A stretch of DNA of 64,000 nt from Heterobilharzia americana (Eukaryota > Platyhelminthes > Trematoda > Strigeidida > Schistosomatidae), in assembly GCA_944470555.2 (NCBI GenBank), contig OX104128.1, forward strand, positions 1,550,001-1,614,000, written 5' to 3'. The first letter of the stretch is position 1. Each line of letters starts with the position of its first letter. Both the position numbers and the translations under genes were made by a program. Shown in pieces: positions 1 to 13,100 of the stretch. The notes under the pieces are model-generated. The model saw only the letters and a list, made by a program, of their open reading frames with translations, was not told where the DNA came from and searched no databases.

Positions 1-500
1 CGTGGAGTTGGAAAAGGCATTAGTAACCTACTCACAGCATTAGATAGATGGACTAACACTGTTAGCCACTGCTCGTGTTATTCACGACTGCCTCAATAAT
101 GGACTGAAGTCTGGATCAAACCACCGCTCATTGGCTGGTTGTTCTCATATCTACGAGGTCTTTTATTTACAGTTTCGTCAAGTTTTCTACTTCTGAAGGA
201 ATAACATGTCCTAGTGTAATTCCGCAAGGTTTAGTACCAGGGTCTTTTCGTTTTCAGTGTATATAAACGAAATGCATGAGTGGATTTCTCCAGAAATTCT
301 TCTTCTTACTGATTAAGTGAAGCTATGAATAGGAAGCAGAAGTCGGAAAAACACTTTCTCCGTGGGAAGACTCAACCCAACTTTTAAGCTGGTGAACCAA
401 TAACAAACTTGCATCGTACTCACGGTTGTTCTTTGAGAACAGGATGCGTTTCATATGTATAGCCTTAAATGCATGGAATTTGGAAAGTCGCTAAGGGTGA
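1..500 (+). mobile_element. Decayed CR1/Jockey-like reverse transcriptase fragment
   Basis: Broken plus-strand frames give a degenerate version of the non-LTR RT block 'PQG...PG...F..YINEMHEWI' (about 205-290), followed by 'LLLTD.VKLW' where an active element has a FADD box, and then 'NNNKLA' type palm sequence. Several stops and frameshifts interrupt it. The left end lies outside the window. The clade assignment rests on motif order only. Confidence 0.5.
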
Positions 501-1139
501 AGGATTTAAGCGCCTTAGTTTCCCAAGATTTAAAATCTTACGCCAACTTTAGTAAAAAAGGATTTCCTGAAGCCTGGCATTGGTAACTCTCAGGGGAATC
601 CCTCGACAGTCCGGTCGCGGATGTTTTCATTAAATTTTCAGCAGTTTCATAAGGCCTCACCCACGGTCCACAATCATGCTTTTCTCCGCTCTCCGCAGAA
701 AGATGAATCATGCTTAGACAGCATCCGGAGGCAAAATCAGTCCTAGGACTTAGATCTGAAACATATGAAAAAAGACTGGTTGTGCCTGACCTATATCTTC
801 TGGAACGAGGAAGACCAGGGGGTACTGAATATTGACTCGCAATATCCTGAGGAGTCCTGGACACCAGCTCCGTCACACAATGAATCTTAGCAGAAGGCGC
901 AATCTCAGAAGACATGTACGGAAACTAAGTCTACGGCGTAGAAGGTTAAATATCAGAGTTAAATCTTGGTTAGCCCACCGTAAAGAATTGATTTAGGCTA
1001 CTTAATCTGGTTCCTTTACACGCCAATGTGATACATACTTAAGATTTAGTGGGTAATTTACCGAGATCTAAATTCATTTTACATCTTAATCACCATTTTT
1101 CGCTGTATCTTTAATTGTACGTAGGCTAACAACTACAGA
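501..1139. other. Unassigned stretch between two retroelement remnants
   Basis: A 125-codon open frame occurs on the minus strand (538-915). It has no recognisable motif and is Ser/Arg/Pro-rich, as random frames often are. I see no gene here; it may be further degraded retroelement tail. Confidence 0.3.
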
Positions 1140-3870
1140 AAATAGGGATCTCCCGATCCTGGACCGAAAGCCAGTTCATCGAGAGATTCTTTTATCCCGA
1201 AAATGACCACTTGAACTATTTGAAAAACTTTGTCGGCGCGTCAAGACCTAAAGCAGCTACGGTGGCAGAAACATGGCTTGTGAGGGATATGGATTCCACC
1301 CTTCCCCACTCCGATTATTCCTATATCAGCGTTGATGGAACATTAGGCCCCTAGGGTAGGGGAGTTATGTTGCACACTCACCGGGACTTGAGTATAGAGT
1401 CGGCTTACCTGAAAGCAGACGAAAACAGTACGTGTGAGTTAGCAGGTTGGGACGTCAAGCCAGTCGGTGATGTAGCTGAAATGGACCTAAAATACTAAAG
1501 TCCATGCTGCATGGCAGACGACCCCAGTATGAAGGACATACGTAAATGAAGTAATAGTATTGGATGTCTGACCTGAGTGCACTTCACATCATTTGGGAGC
1601 GGATTACGTCTGCTGGCCAGAGCATCTGCCTCAACGGCCACCTACTTTTACCAGTTCTAGTAGGGGCCTTGGTTCATGGTGCTATTGATGTAACGCATTC
1701 ATATCTACAGAGTACACCAACGCTCCTAGATTAGGTTCTAACCTGCCGAAGAGCGGAAGTAACCAACCCATAACGCCTATCTACACTGCCTATTAGCAGC
1801 CGCGCATTAGTGCTTTTCAAGTTTCTCACGTACCACTTACATTATGATTCCGTTCCCCCTAGACGGAATGGCCGGCGCGCAGATACTCCAGCCATCAGGG
1901 TGTGCAACCACAGTAGACTGGACTGTGGATAATAACATATCTACACAGAGAGCTACTGAAAAATTTAACGCCACACTCGACTGAGTGACCTCACGGTTTA
2001 CCTTGTGGTCAAATCAACGCAGGCATTTCCACCAGGCTCCATTGGTTAATAAGAGTACTTTGAGACCTAGATAAGGGGGGAACGACTGTGGAACCTATTC
2101 CAAGAAACAGACAGTGAGGCTTTCAGTACTTCACATCGTGACGTGAGGGATACGTATAAATCAAATGTTACTATGTGCAGAATAGAACGCAAAACTTACG
2201 ATAAGCTTTAGGATCTGTCAGAAGCGGTCGTTTTCCTACGCTTAGAGCGGAACGAAAGTTATGAATGCAGTCCCGTCTCTTCTGTCAGCTGAGAATTCAA
2301 AAGAGTTGGCAAGGTCTAATCTCAGACCATCTCAGCAGACGGATAATCTATTATTCCGAACAGTGATCCTCAACGTCTCCAAACGATGGGCCCAGTGAAC
2401 GTCACAGGACAAGTGGTTCTTCGTCTACCGACCAATCTGGTTTACGAACTGTCCGCGTGAGAACTTGATAGATGTAAAGGTCAACCGCTAAACATTCGAG
2501 CTTGTTATATGCCTACGAATACGGAGCCAAGAAAGAGCACGGTAGCGTAGCCCGATGGGATAGTGTATTTGCGAGGTTGGGCCAAGATACCGATAGGTTC
2601 CAACTAACTAGTTAGGAGATCGATTATGGGCGCTGCAACGTGAGGCGTGGGCGCCTGACCGAGTGCCTTCAGCTTAGTCAGTTCAGTTAAACTACCAGGG
2701 TTGGCATCAATGTCGAATCTAGTTGAACCCAGGCTACTGATTCTGGAGAAGTGTGTGACGCCGCGCCGACTTCGCCAAGGCTTTCATGAAGGGCATCGTA
2801 CGCCAGACTAACAAAGAAGCTCTCAAGTTTAGGATGTGACATTAGAAGGCAGGCTTCAGTCAGAATTTTCCTGTCATGGAGGACGTAAATTGAGTGAATG
2901 GTACATTATCTACGTGGTCAGCTGTAAGGTCCAGGAGGAAACAACCTTGGGATTTCTCTTTTTCTTCCTCTGTGTCAATGAACTCCCGGCATGAATAGGT
3001 TATTTGCCGGTGATGTGAACACATGGGAGGTAACCCATAACGATGACGACAGACCTGGACTGAAAGCGGACCTGAATGCACCAGTTAATTGGTTCAAGCA
3101 TTGGTGCGTGGAAGTAAATTCCTGCAAATGTGCAGCCATGCATATTGGCCATAGGAACCGTCATCAGTATCTGGTAAACCGGGCACCAGTACCGGGCGTG
3201 GAAGAAATTAAAGACTTGAAAGCTGTCATCGTACGCAACTTGAGAACGTATGCACACCACGTTGAAGCTGCAGCAACAGGGTGCAGAGTATTGTAGCCTC
3301 TGAATAGGGCATTCAAACGCTTTCATGAAGATATGTTTCGGATACTTCACTCCATATTTGTGTCACTCCATTTCGTATGTTGCATCCAAGTGTCCGTTTC
3401 TGGATCCATGTAAGACGCCTAAGCACAGGAATGCTTTCAAGTACTTGGCTTAAAGTTGGTGGCTGATCTGTCTATCGTATCTTGTGAGGATCGATCACAG
3501 AGACTGTCTTTTCTCATTGTTTTTTGGCAGAGGAAAGGGATCTAAACTAAACGTTCCATAGTCTTAGCAATGACCCTGGTATTGATATGTATCCTTTCTC
3601 CCTTCCTCAAAGGATTGACCTTCTTCGAGGCCACCACAAGAAGATCTAAAATTCACAGCTGAAAGAATTTAGTGTGAAGTTACAATTCACATACAGAATA
3701 GTCAGTGAATGAAGCTTCTGACTCAAAAAGCGTTATCAGATACTTTGATGGACGCATCCAAGAAGGAACTAGATCTACACAGAGAAACCGACTGCAAAGA
3801 TTAAAACAGGCCGGCCAGTCTGTAATCCTCATTAGGGAAAACGGAATTCCGAATCTTTATTTATGAATCA
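1140..3870 (+). mobile_element. Decayed CR1/Jockey-like non-LTR retrotransposon (EN and RT remnants)
   Basis: Plus-strand pieces occur in the order expected for a non-LTR element. Around 1250-1340 there is an endonuclease motif ('VAETWL' followed by a tyrosine-rich stretch and then a GGGV-like block). At about 2765 'DFAKAF' resembles the RT 'DFSKAFD' motif. At 2991-3296 an open frame gives 'LFAGDV.TW.....DDDR..L..DLNA', matching the 'LFADDVKLW' palm box and following helix. Around 3300-3860 lie C-terminal remnants ('RGHHKK'-like). Stops are scattered throughout, so the element is dead. It ends just upstream of the CRNKL1 start. Confidence 0.6.
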
Positions 3871-4110
3871 CTACTGATCCATATGACTTTGCTCCGCACT
3901 CTGGGACTGACTGTCCATTAGTGTGTCACGTGAAGGTTCTTCTTCAATGCTTTGCACAGGCCAACTGGGTCAATATCTTTAATTATGAATAATGATGTTC
4001 CGCATTGTTTGTACAGTGCATTGAAATTTGGATACGCGTAAGTTACTGGGATTTGTAAACGGTGCGTTGCATTTGTTCGTGGTAATTGGTACCCCGGGGT
4101 ATCTTATAAC
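3871..4110. other. Upstream region of CRNKL1
   Basis: This is the gap between the retroelement remnant and the first codon of CRNKL1. It must hold the 5' UTR and probably the promoter, but I recognise no TATA box or other diagnostic element. In the reading frame of the gene there is a stop (TAA at 4039-4041) and no ATG between it and 4111, which supports 4111 as the first Met. Confidence 0.4.
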
Positions 4111-4182
4111 ATGATGATGACGGAAAAGAAAGCTGTTGAGGACTCTGGCGTCCCTAAAAATAAAAGGGCGAAAATTGCTAGA
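4111..4182 (+). CDS. CRNKL1: CRNKL1 exon 1 (start codon)
   Basis: The exon opens with three consecutive ATG codons; I take the first as the start. It encodes 24 residues, basic towards the end ('KNKRAKIAR'), and ends in phase 0 at AGA|GTAAGT. The next exon continues '[15 protein letters not shown]', matching the conserved N-terminus of crooked neck proteins. Confidence 0.85.
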
Positions 4183-7100
4183 GTAAGTCATGTCTTTTCA
4201 TATGGAGTTTTGCAGGTTAAGAACAAAATGCCAGCTGCTGTGCAAATAACAGCCGAACAACTTCTCAGAGAAGCAAAAGAAAGGAACTAGAAGTCACACC
4301 AAAAGCACCCCAGCAAAAAATTACCAGTCTCTCGGAGTTGAGGGACTTCCAATTACGTAAAAGGAAAGACTATGAAGACAATATAAGAAAGAACAGGTTG
4401 GCTATGCAAAACTGGATTAAATATGCAAAATTCGAAGAAACCCAGGGTGAACTTCAACGGTTAGTCGAAATTTACTTTTGTTCCAAGTTGGTTATTGTAT
4501 AAATAGTCTGTCACATTTTCTTAGTTCGGAGGATAATAATATTAGCTGTCTTATGTAGGTGGCATTGACTGCATCTGCAAATGAAATTAGTGCAGTTATC
4601 ATTGTAACAGGCAATTTATTTTAGGTTTCTCGTCTCTTGTCTCTGGTCCCTCAAGTGTTCTCAGTTCATAGATTTTTAGGAAACTGATAAGCTCGCTGGC
4701 TCCAGTACTTACTCTAAAGTGTTGTGTATGATTTTAGTCGTCCTGCACAATTTTATCGTGCTTTATCTTGCTTTCCTGAGTTTTTTCAGTCCTCACTTTC
4801 TACAGTATTGCCTGGTATAATGTTCAGAATGGATGTTTGTAGTCCATCACCGAAATGGTACCTATTCACATCTTTCCTGGTTTATTACTCAACTTGAAAC
4901 CCCAATATATTTGGAAGATTATGATTTACTGTTAGGGCGGACACATACTAGACCGTAACTAAATGTTTTTCATCCCTGAATAGAAGTATCTTTTTTCTAG
5001 CTCAATATTCTAGATGATAAGCTTTAGTTGTGTTTGAAAATAATCGTATCCTGTGTCATACAAAGTTATGATACCTAGATGACAAACGTTTTCTTATCAC
5101 TTAGTAAAAAAGGTGTCGTATCCACCCACCTAACTGGTCAATTTAAGCATCAACTTCAGTTGAAAGTGATTGGGAAGCACTCAGATTTTGAATCTCGTGC
5201 GATTAGACTACGTCATAATTTCCACTACTTTATGTCTTATTTTTATTGAAATGTAAAGGTTAGATAGTACTGTCTCAGTCTTATTCATCATAAAAAAATG
5301 TCAATAAGTGGTAAGAGATGGGAGATATCTGCATTACAGTCGGTTGTATAAGTACGTTTTAAAAATCTTCCATCATTTATTTTTGTTTCGTAAACCGAGG
5401 ACACAAGAAAAATTCACCATCTTCACCACTACTTTTAATTTGGATTCATTTGTGATATCATCTCAGATCAGTGAGTTGCAGTGTAGGGCTTTGGCCCTTT
5501 AGTTTATGCAGTCGACTTCCGACCTGTGTCATGAGGTCGAACCCTGCTCAACCTACCAAGGTTTGGACAGCTAAACTGAGCTAGTAACACTCATACAATA
5601 GATGTGGCTCACTACCTGCTGCATGGATGTTTATGTAGTTATCGAGTATATTTCACTTCATTTTCATAATACAACACTGTTTCATTTTCTAAGCTGTCTT
5701 AGCGTTAACAGATGCTTATGCAACATGTATCCTTCATTTCTTTTGACAACATCTTACTCCTTTCACCTCTACAGTTGTTGTAAACAATCGTAGTCAGTAA
5801 GCTAACACCAACGTCAGACATAGCATTAATATGTAATGGTCCAAGCTGCCGCATCTTGTAGTATACTGGCTCCGTGATTTGTTTTCTGAGTAGGAGCTAA
5901 CAGACACAAATCTCAGACTTCCAGAAACGCAGTGCGTGATGAGTCTGAAGCAAATGTTCCGTGGGTCTTTTGGTCGTGCACTAACCTTTTTTCAGGTACC
6001 TCAAGGAGAACTATCCTTCTATAATACAGGCTGCCGGGGAGCATTGATCACCCTCACAACTCTCTTAGCACTTAATTTCTCTCAGATCATCATCAACCTC
6101 TACGTTCTAGTCTTTCTTGAAATCTTTCGATCAACATTACTAAATCCTCTTGACGTTCTTCCAGCCCTACGGCTCTTGAACTAGACGTGGGTTCACCAAA
6201 CGCCACTCCCAGTCTTCTAAAACTGTGCTCCAAACTGAATATTGGAGTTCCCAATGTCCACACCATCCGTCAAGGGTCATTAGCCAGAATTCTAGCATCT
6301 TAAGCGACGGATGTGTGATGTAATTCCCTGCTACAATTGTGATCAGACAACCATATATTTATGGCCAGCACGAACTTCAGACTTGAAGAGGGACATCGTC
6401 TGATGTGATGTTCGCCAGCGTCAACTCAACGATAAACATAGGTAAACCATATTGCCATCACTTATCGCTTGTGCGAGTCGGTATAATATTAGCACTCTTT
6501 CTGGAGCACGTGTTTGGATAGGGATTACGCGCTTGCTGCCTTCAGCTAGGAACTGGTTAGATAATTTTTGGTACAGAATCCATCACTCACCCAGAAGCTT
6601 GGCGCCATCTCCAGTACGATGTCGAAACAGCATCAAAAGATGTAGCTGACTCTCAGAAAGTGGTTAGAAAGGACCAGTGGGTCTCAATAACTTCGAGCAT
6701 AGTGGGGAGTGAAAATAGCTCAAATACAATGACAAAGGATCTACACAATGACCACAAATATCGACGGTAGCTAAAACTAGAGGCAGAAAAGGCAGTGGCG
6801 ATAGGTAAAAATAGGCATTTGGGGGCATAAACGTCAATGGTTAGTGAGATTATAAGGGGGCAGGATCGGTCTGTGATTCACTCGAAGGAACAACTGGAAC
6901 GGTGGACAGAACACCGAGGAACAGGTCAGGTGGCCTCCGGCTACTATCGCGCTGCCCGCTATCCAATTAAGTCCTAGGTAGAACATTGAGACAGAATCCT
7001 GAACACTTACAGAAGTCGACCTGTAGCTGTATCAACGTGAAACGAGAAAGAGCAATGGGAGGAGATGGACTAGTACTATAGGTATTTGAGGATGGTGGTC

Positions 7101-10100
7101 GCAGATTATTAGATGGGTTAACTCGAGTGTTTTTCACTATATGGGAGTCAGATATGATCCCCTTTGACTAGTATCAACCGCTAGTTGTCATAGTCTTCAA
7201 GAAAGGCCAGAACTCCTTTTTTCATAACCACAAAGAAATCAGTGACAAACGTTATGTCTAAGATTTTAGGCTCTATTATTATTAGACGTCTAATTGGAGC
7301 TCGGAAACAGTAGACCTGAGTAAACCAGGTAAATTTTAGGCCTGGCTGTGGGTTTATTACCCAGATACTCAACCTCTGCCAGTTTCTGGAACACAGACAC
7401 ACTGATACCTGACTCTGGGTGTGTTTCTCGACCTAAAGGCGACATTCGACTCTGTCAATTAAGAGGTCTCGCTGTATCTTACTAAAAAAAGTGCCAAGTA
7501 AGTACATCACTCTGTTGAAAACTCTGTATTTGAACACTCGTGGGAGTGTTAAAGTCTATGTTGAGTTGTAAACGTTGAGTGGTGTCTGTCGAGGATGTCC
7601 ACCCTCTCCTGTATTACTCAGATTCATGTTCCTATAGAGGTTTTTCTCCTGTCATCTGAATTTATGGAAATCGATTTTATCACTAGATGATCATTGGTAG
7701 GCCTAGAGTATCCAGGTGACATAGTCCTGTTAGGGCGAGACACTGCCAAGATGCAGAGTCTTCTGATAACTTTGAGTGTCGATTCGAGAGCACTTAAAGT
7801 GCGTTTCTCACCAACTAAATGCAGACTGTTGCTTTCAGTGTAGTTATTAAATTGATCTCACCTGACTAATTCGGTGAATCTTCAAAATTCGCTCTCCTAG
7901 TTCCCGGTGACTTAGCCGCTAGCTCTTGGTGACTCTCTGGTGTAGTCATAGCACTGAGCTGTAGGACAGAAAGTGCATTTCTCGACTGGATGCCAGTGAA
8001 CAGTTGTTTATATACTGTTTGACTAAATGAATTTGTAAGGACTAAGAAGGATCGTGAGACCAATCCATGCCTATTTGTAATCTGCGCCTACGCATCCACC
8101 GACTGCAGTTCGCATGATTCAAAGGATGAATTCTATGAAAAGCTGTCAATGTTACTACAGAAAGCAAACCGTTAAGATGTAGTCATAATGGGAGGTGACT
8201 TTAAAGGTAAGCTGAGCTAATCAGAAGGGCATCTTTGTTGTATTTACGTCCGCCGACATCAAACAAACGACGGACAAGGATACATAACACTGCTATAAGC
8301 AGTCTTTGAAGAGGATCGATGGAGGATTGCTGCCCTTTCTAGAGTACCAGTTTGGACTCGGATCATGCACTATTACGGGCTCCTGTTTGTCTGTGCCTTA
8401 CTGGTCGTAGGAAACAAGCTACAGAAAAAGCTGTCTATGCTCGGTTGGAAGATGAGAAAGTCAAGTACGCATTTAGGGAAGAGATAGCTAAGGATTATTT
8501 ATTATATTATTATCAACATAGGACCAGGCATTACTGCGTAACGGTCCGAGTTGCCACACCTCATATCAGCACATCAAGTAAAAAGGTAGTGAGGTGAAGG
8601 ATGAAGATAAGTGAATGCAGTCAAAAGAAATATAAAGTACGAGAAGAAAGGAAAGAGGAGTGACAAAATAGTGAGATTCGGTATAGCGTTGTTAAGATGA
8701 GGATAATGTGTGTATACATCTGCGCCACTGACTTCGGTTCTGAGCCATATCACCTAGGGTCTCCAACCACTGGTTCCTCTTGTCCCGTGGACCCCAACCA
8801 CCTAGTCTGCATCGTCCTACATGGCTTAAACCAACAGTCAGAGACTTCATACATTGGTGCCATGTTTTAGTCTGGCCACCTCGGGCCTTTTTCCAGCCTG
8901 AACCCACCTCAGCCAACATTGTGTGACGAGGCAATCGGTGACTAGGCATACGTAGTACGTGTCCCAACCATCTCAGTCGATGAAGGTTCACAACCTCGTC
9001 GACTGACTTACCTCTTCTCCCTAAAACTCTACACCTAACTTCTGCATTACTCACATGGTGACACCACGGAATACGTCCTATACTACGAAGGCAACGGTGG
9101 TCAAATACCTGTAACCTTCTCATGTCTTCCACTTTCAATGGCCATGTTTCACAGCCATACAGTAGAACAGAGCGGACTGCTGTGCAGTACACGCGACCCT
9201 TAATAGACAAACGAATATCACGGCGGCGCCATAGGTGGCGCAAATTGGCAAAAGCCAATCGAGCCTTTTGTATCCGTGCAGAAATCTCATCGGCAACTAA
9301 CCCACCGGGTTGATCCTACTTCCCAGGTAAGTGAAGTGGTCAACACACTCAACCACTTCACTCTCTATTGTTAACCGCGGTACCGCTGAAGACCAGTCCT
9401 GGAGCAAAAATTTGCATTTGGGTGGTGAAAATCGCATCCCAAACATTCTCAAATTCCCACTCAAAGTGTTCAGAAGACTCTGCATCTTGTCAGCGTCTTC
9501 ACCTAACAGGACTATGTCATCTGCATATTCTAGATCTAAGGAAAATTCACCTGTGATCCGGTCAACGTCTTTGTAATTAGGTGACGAGAGGGAAACCTCC
9601 ATAAGAATATCTATGATAAAATTAAATAAGAATGGGGATAGTGGGCATCCTTGACGGACACCACTTGATGAGTATAGCTCCCTGGACAACTCACCATAGG
9701 CTCTAACATGCCCACAAGTGTTCGAGTAGAGAGCTTTCAATAAGGTGATGTACTTACTAGGCACGCCTTTCAGTGACAGACACTGCCATAAGACTTCTCG
9801 ATCAACGGAGTCAAATGCCGCCTTCAGGTCGAGAAATACAGCTATTGTCGGGCGTCTGTAAGCATGCCTATGTTCCAGGACCTGGCGCAGTGTGAATATT
9901 TGGTCGATACATCCACGGCCAGGTCTAAAGCCTGCCTGGTTTTCTCGGGCTTGCTGTTCCCGAGCTCCACTCAGGCGTCGGAGAATTATAGAACTTAGGA
10001 TCTTAGACACTATGTTTGTCAGGCTGATTCCTCTGTGGTTATCACAAGAGGACTTCTCGCCTTTCTTGAAGACTGGGATGATGAGTGACTTAGACCAGTC

Positions 10101-13100
10101 GGAGGGGATCGTATTTGATTCCCATATACTGGCTAACACTTCCGTTAGCCTGACTAAGAGAACTCTACCACCATTCTTGTATACCTCAGCAGGTAGTCCG
10201 TCTGGTCCTGCTGCCCTTCCCCGTTTCAGGCTACCTACCGCTTTCTCAACTTCTTCTAGTGTTGGGGGACCTGTCTCTATGTCCCATTCAGGGTCCGACT
10301 GGATAGCGGGCAGCGCAATGGTGGCTGGAGGCCAGTTAAACTGTTCCTCAAAGTGTTCTGCCCATCGTCCCAGTCGCCTTCCCTGCGAGTGAATCGCCGA
10401 TCCGTCCTTCTCCGCTATAACCTCACTAACTGTTGTTGACCATTTCCCCCCAGTCTCCTTAATAAGTCTAAATAACTGTCTACTGTTACCGATCGCCGCT
10501 GCCTTTTCCATCTCTTTAGCCTTTGCTGCCCACCACTGTTCACGATCGTTGCGCAGACTTTTCGTCAGTTTATTTTTAAGTTGCGCTCGCTCTTCATTGT
10601 ACTCAGAGCCTGCAGGGATGCATTCACGTGCATCCATTAGTTTGGAAGAAGCTGCTGATATCCACTGGCTCTTTTTAGCCATTATCTTGGAGTCGGCTAC
10701 AGTCTCCAGTGCTGCTTTTACAGTAGACTGAAGATGGCACCAAGCTTCTTCTGGATGAGTGACAGTCTTTTGTTCCGATAACTGCCTAGCCAACTTCTCA
10801 CTGAACACGGCTTTGGTGTTTTCGTTGTCCAGCAGAACTCGTAGTGGTTTTGTTGCCAAATTTTTTCTACGTCCATTGAGACGCAGGCATATACGTGCTC
10901 GGACCAACGCATGATCGCTGTCCAAACACGTACTCCAGAAGGAGCGGCAGTCTTCCACCGATCCTCTCCAGCGATGACTAATAGCAATGTGGTCTATCTG
11001 TGTCCATCGCTGAGTCGAGCTCGGTGGACGCCAGGTCAGACAGTGCCTTTCTTTATGTCTGAAATTTGTGCTGGCTAAAAATAGGCGGTTATCTGAGCAT
11101 AGTTGTAATAGGCGATCACCGTTATCTGTACGTTCAGCTGGGATTCCGAAAGTGCCACCTAAGTGCCTTTCTGCCTCACTCAGTCTACCCACCTGTGCGT
11201 TGAGGTCACCTGCAACAACCACTACGTCCGAACGTTTGGCTTTCGAGAGGAGGTTAGACAGTTTATGGTAGAACTCGTCCTTCACTTCATCCGAACTACA
11301 GTCAGTGGGTGCGTAAGCAGAGATTACAAAGAGACAACGGCGAGTCTCACTATTCCTTTTAGTTCTCACTGTGCCGTTCAGCCTCATAGCGCAGAGGCGA
11401 CTATCAACTGGGATCCAGTCTAGTAGTGAGTTTTCTGCCCTGGTGCTTAATGCTATACCTACACCTGCAAGACCACGAGAGCTAGCTATCGAATCTCCAG
11501 AAACTCGAAGGGTGAATTTTGCAGATTCACCAGATTGGTCAGGAGAGGTCAGGTGAATAACCACACTTGGGTCCTGTATGCGTGTCTCACAAACACAGCA
11601 CACATCCATGCCTCGAGTTGCTAGAGTCTTTGCCAACGAAGCCTGTTGGCCAATTTGACGGAGGGTGCGGACATTGAAGGCTCCAATATGTAATTTGGAG
11701 CGTGGTTTAAGGAGACCAGGGACGCTGTTCTGTGGACTCAGATCGTTGTCGAAGGCTGCAGAGGTAGGAGAAATTGAAGATGATGCAGCATCATTAATTA
11801 AGAGACGTGAAGGAAGATTAGAAGGTAATGATGGAGGAGGAGGATAGCAGTCAGAAGAAACTTGGGTGCTGACAGAGTTGTGAGGGCGGTTGACACTTCC
11901 CGGCTGCCCACACCGTGGAAGGCTATTTCTTCTTAAGGTACCTGAAAGAGATTTGTGTGACCGCAGAGCCCATCGGACATCTGCTTGAGGCCTGTCACAC
12001 CCAGCCTTTTGAGTATGATTATTTTGAACTTTTGTATTTTTGGGGCCGGATGAGCGAAAGGAAACGACAAGTGAACCAACACCGCCGGCCCGGCAGACCG
12101 TGGGGCGTGGTGGAGTGTGTTATTTTTGGGGCCGACCTTTTCTAACCCCCCCTTCCACTGAGAAGGCAGCATCAGCATGGCACTGCTGGTCATCCAAGGG
12201 AAACACCTTACTGCTGTCACACCCCATCCAGCTAGCAGCAGTACGACTTCGCCCTCAGACCCCCATCATAGTGTAGCAATTTACACTATAACGGTAACTG
12301 CTTTTCGTCTAACCACTACCCAACAGACCTTTCTGGTATGGTAGGACCTCGAGGGAACAAGCGTTCCACCAGCATAGCTCGTTGGGTCATTGTGATATGC
12401 AAGCCCGACCACCACGTCAAGGTAGCAGCTATCGGTCGGGTAGCTAAGGATTCATCTGAACGTGACAGCAGTGCTCATTCTGAGTAAACCTGGTGTGATA
12501 GTGAGTCTGCTGTGGAAACAGTGATGGTAAAGGCAGTTAGTAACCTATACACGAAGGTTAGCAGACGTCATCGAATTTTCGCGATGTTATTCGAACTGGT
12601 TGATGCGAGAAGACTGATTTCAGCTAGCTCTGACCACGATGAAGAGCGGAAACAACCTAAACTTCAGTTGACCGACAGTCTTTGCAGTGATCGCGAGCAG
12701 CAGTCGGTGACGAGAGCGAGAGAGGCGAAGAAGGTACCAATATTGAATAACACTCCGCAACTCGAAACAGTTAGTCCCTTTTATGACTTTGGATAATGTA
12801 GTCAGAAGACTCTTTAGGCACATTAAGGACATCGACAAGAAGACGATGGTGAGTGAAACCATCATAGGAAAGGATGCCATTCTGATAACTTTTCAGGATA
12901 AATGGTTAGAACGGTGGGCGGAACACTGAGGCACAGTTTGGTCGGCCCACGGTGACGCTTTATTTGCACTACAATCAGCCTTCTTGGAAGTGAGTGGGAC
13001 GTGGACGTCGGTTCTCCAACGCTCCTAGAAGTTGAGAAAGCTGTATCGAACCTGAGGGGATGCAAAGCAGCATGACGTGATAGTTCACCACCTGGTGTTT

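Larger units (their letters stand above)
8505..12450 (-). mobile_element. Near-full-length RTE-A (SR2-like) retrotransposon
   Basis: The element is about 3.9 kb, the size known for SR2, an RTE-clade element of schistosomes. On the minus strand it holds a leader, a long EN-RT frame, a C-terminal cysteine-rich part and a 3' UTR ending at 'cctatgttga' plus a short (TAA/ATA)n-type tail at 8493-8510. The same leader and 3' end recur elsewhere in the window, which defines the boundaries. The coding region is broken by one frameshift near 9307. It lies inside CRNKL1 intron 2, antisense to the gene. Confidence 0.85.

Noticed and set aside
538..915. 125-codon minus-strand open frame
   Set aside because: No motif, no splice context, flanked by dead retroelements, composition like a chance frame.
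9892..10392. 166-codon plus-strand open frame
   Set aside because: Antisense to the RT frame of the RTE-A element; a shadow.
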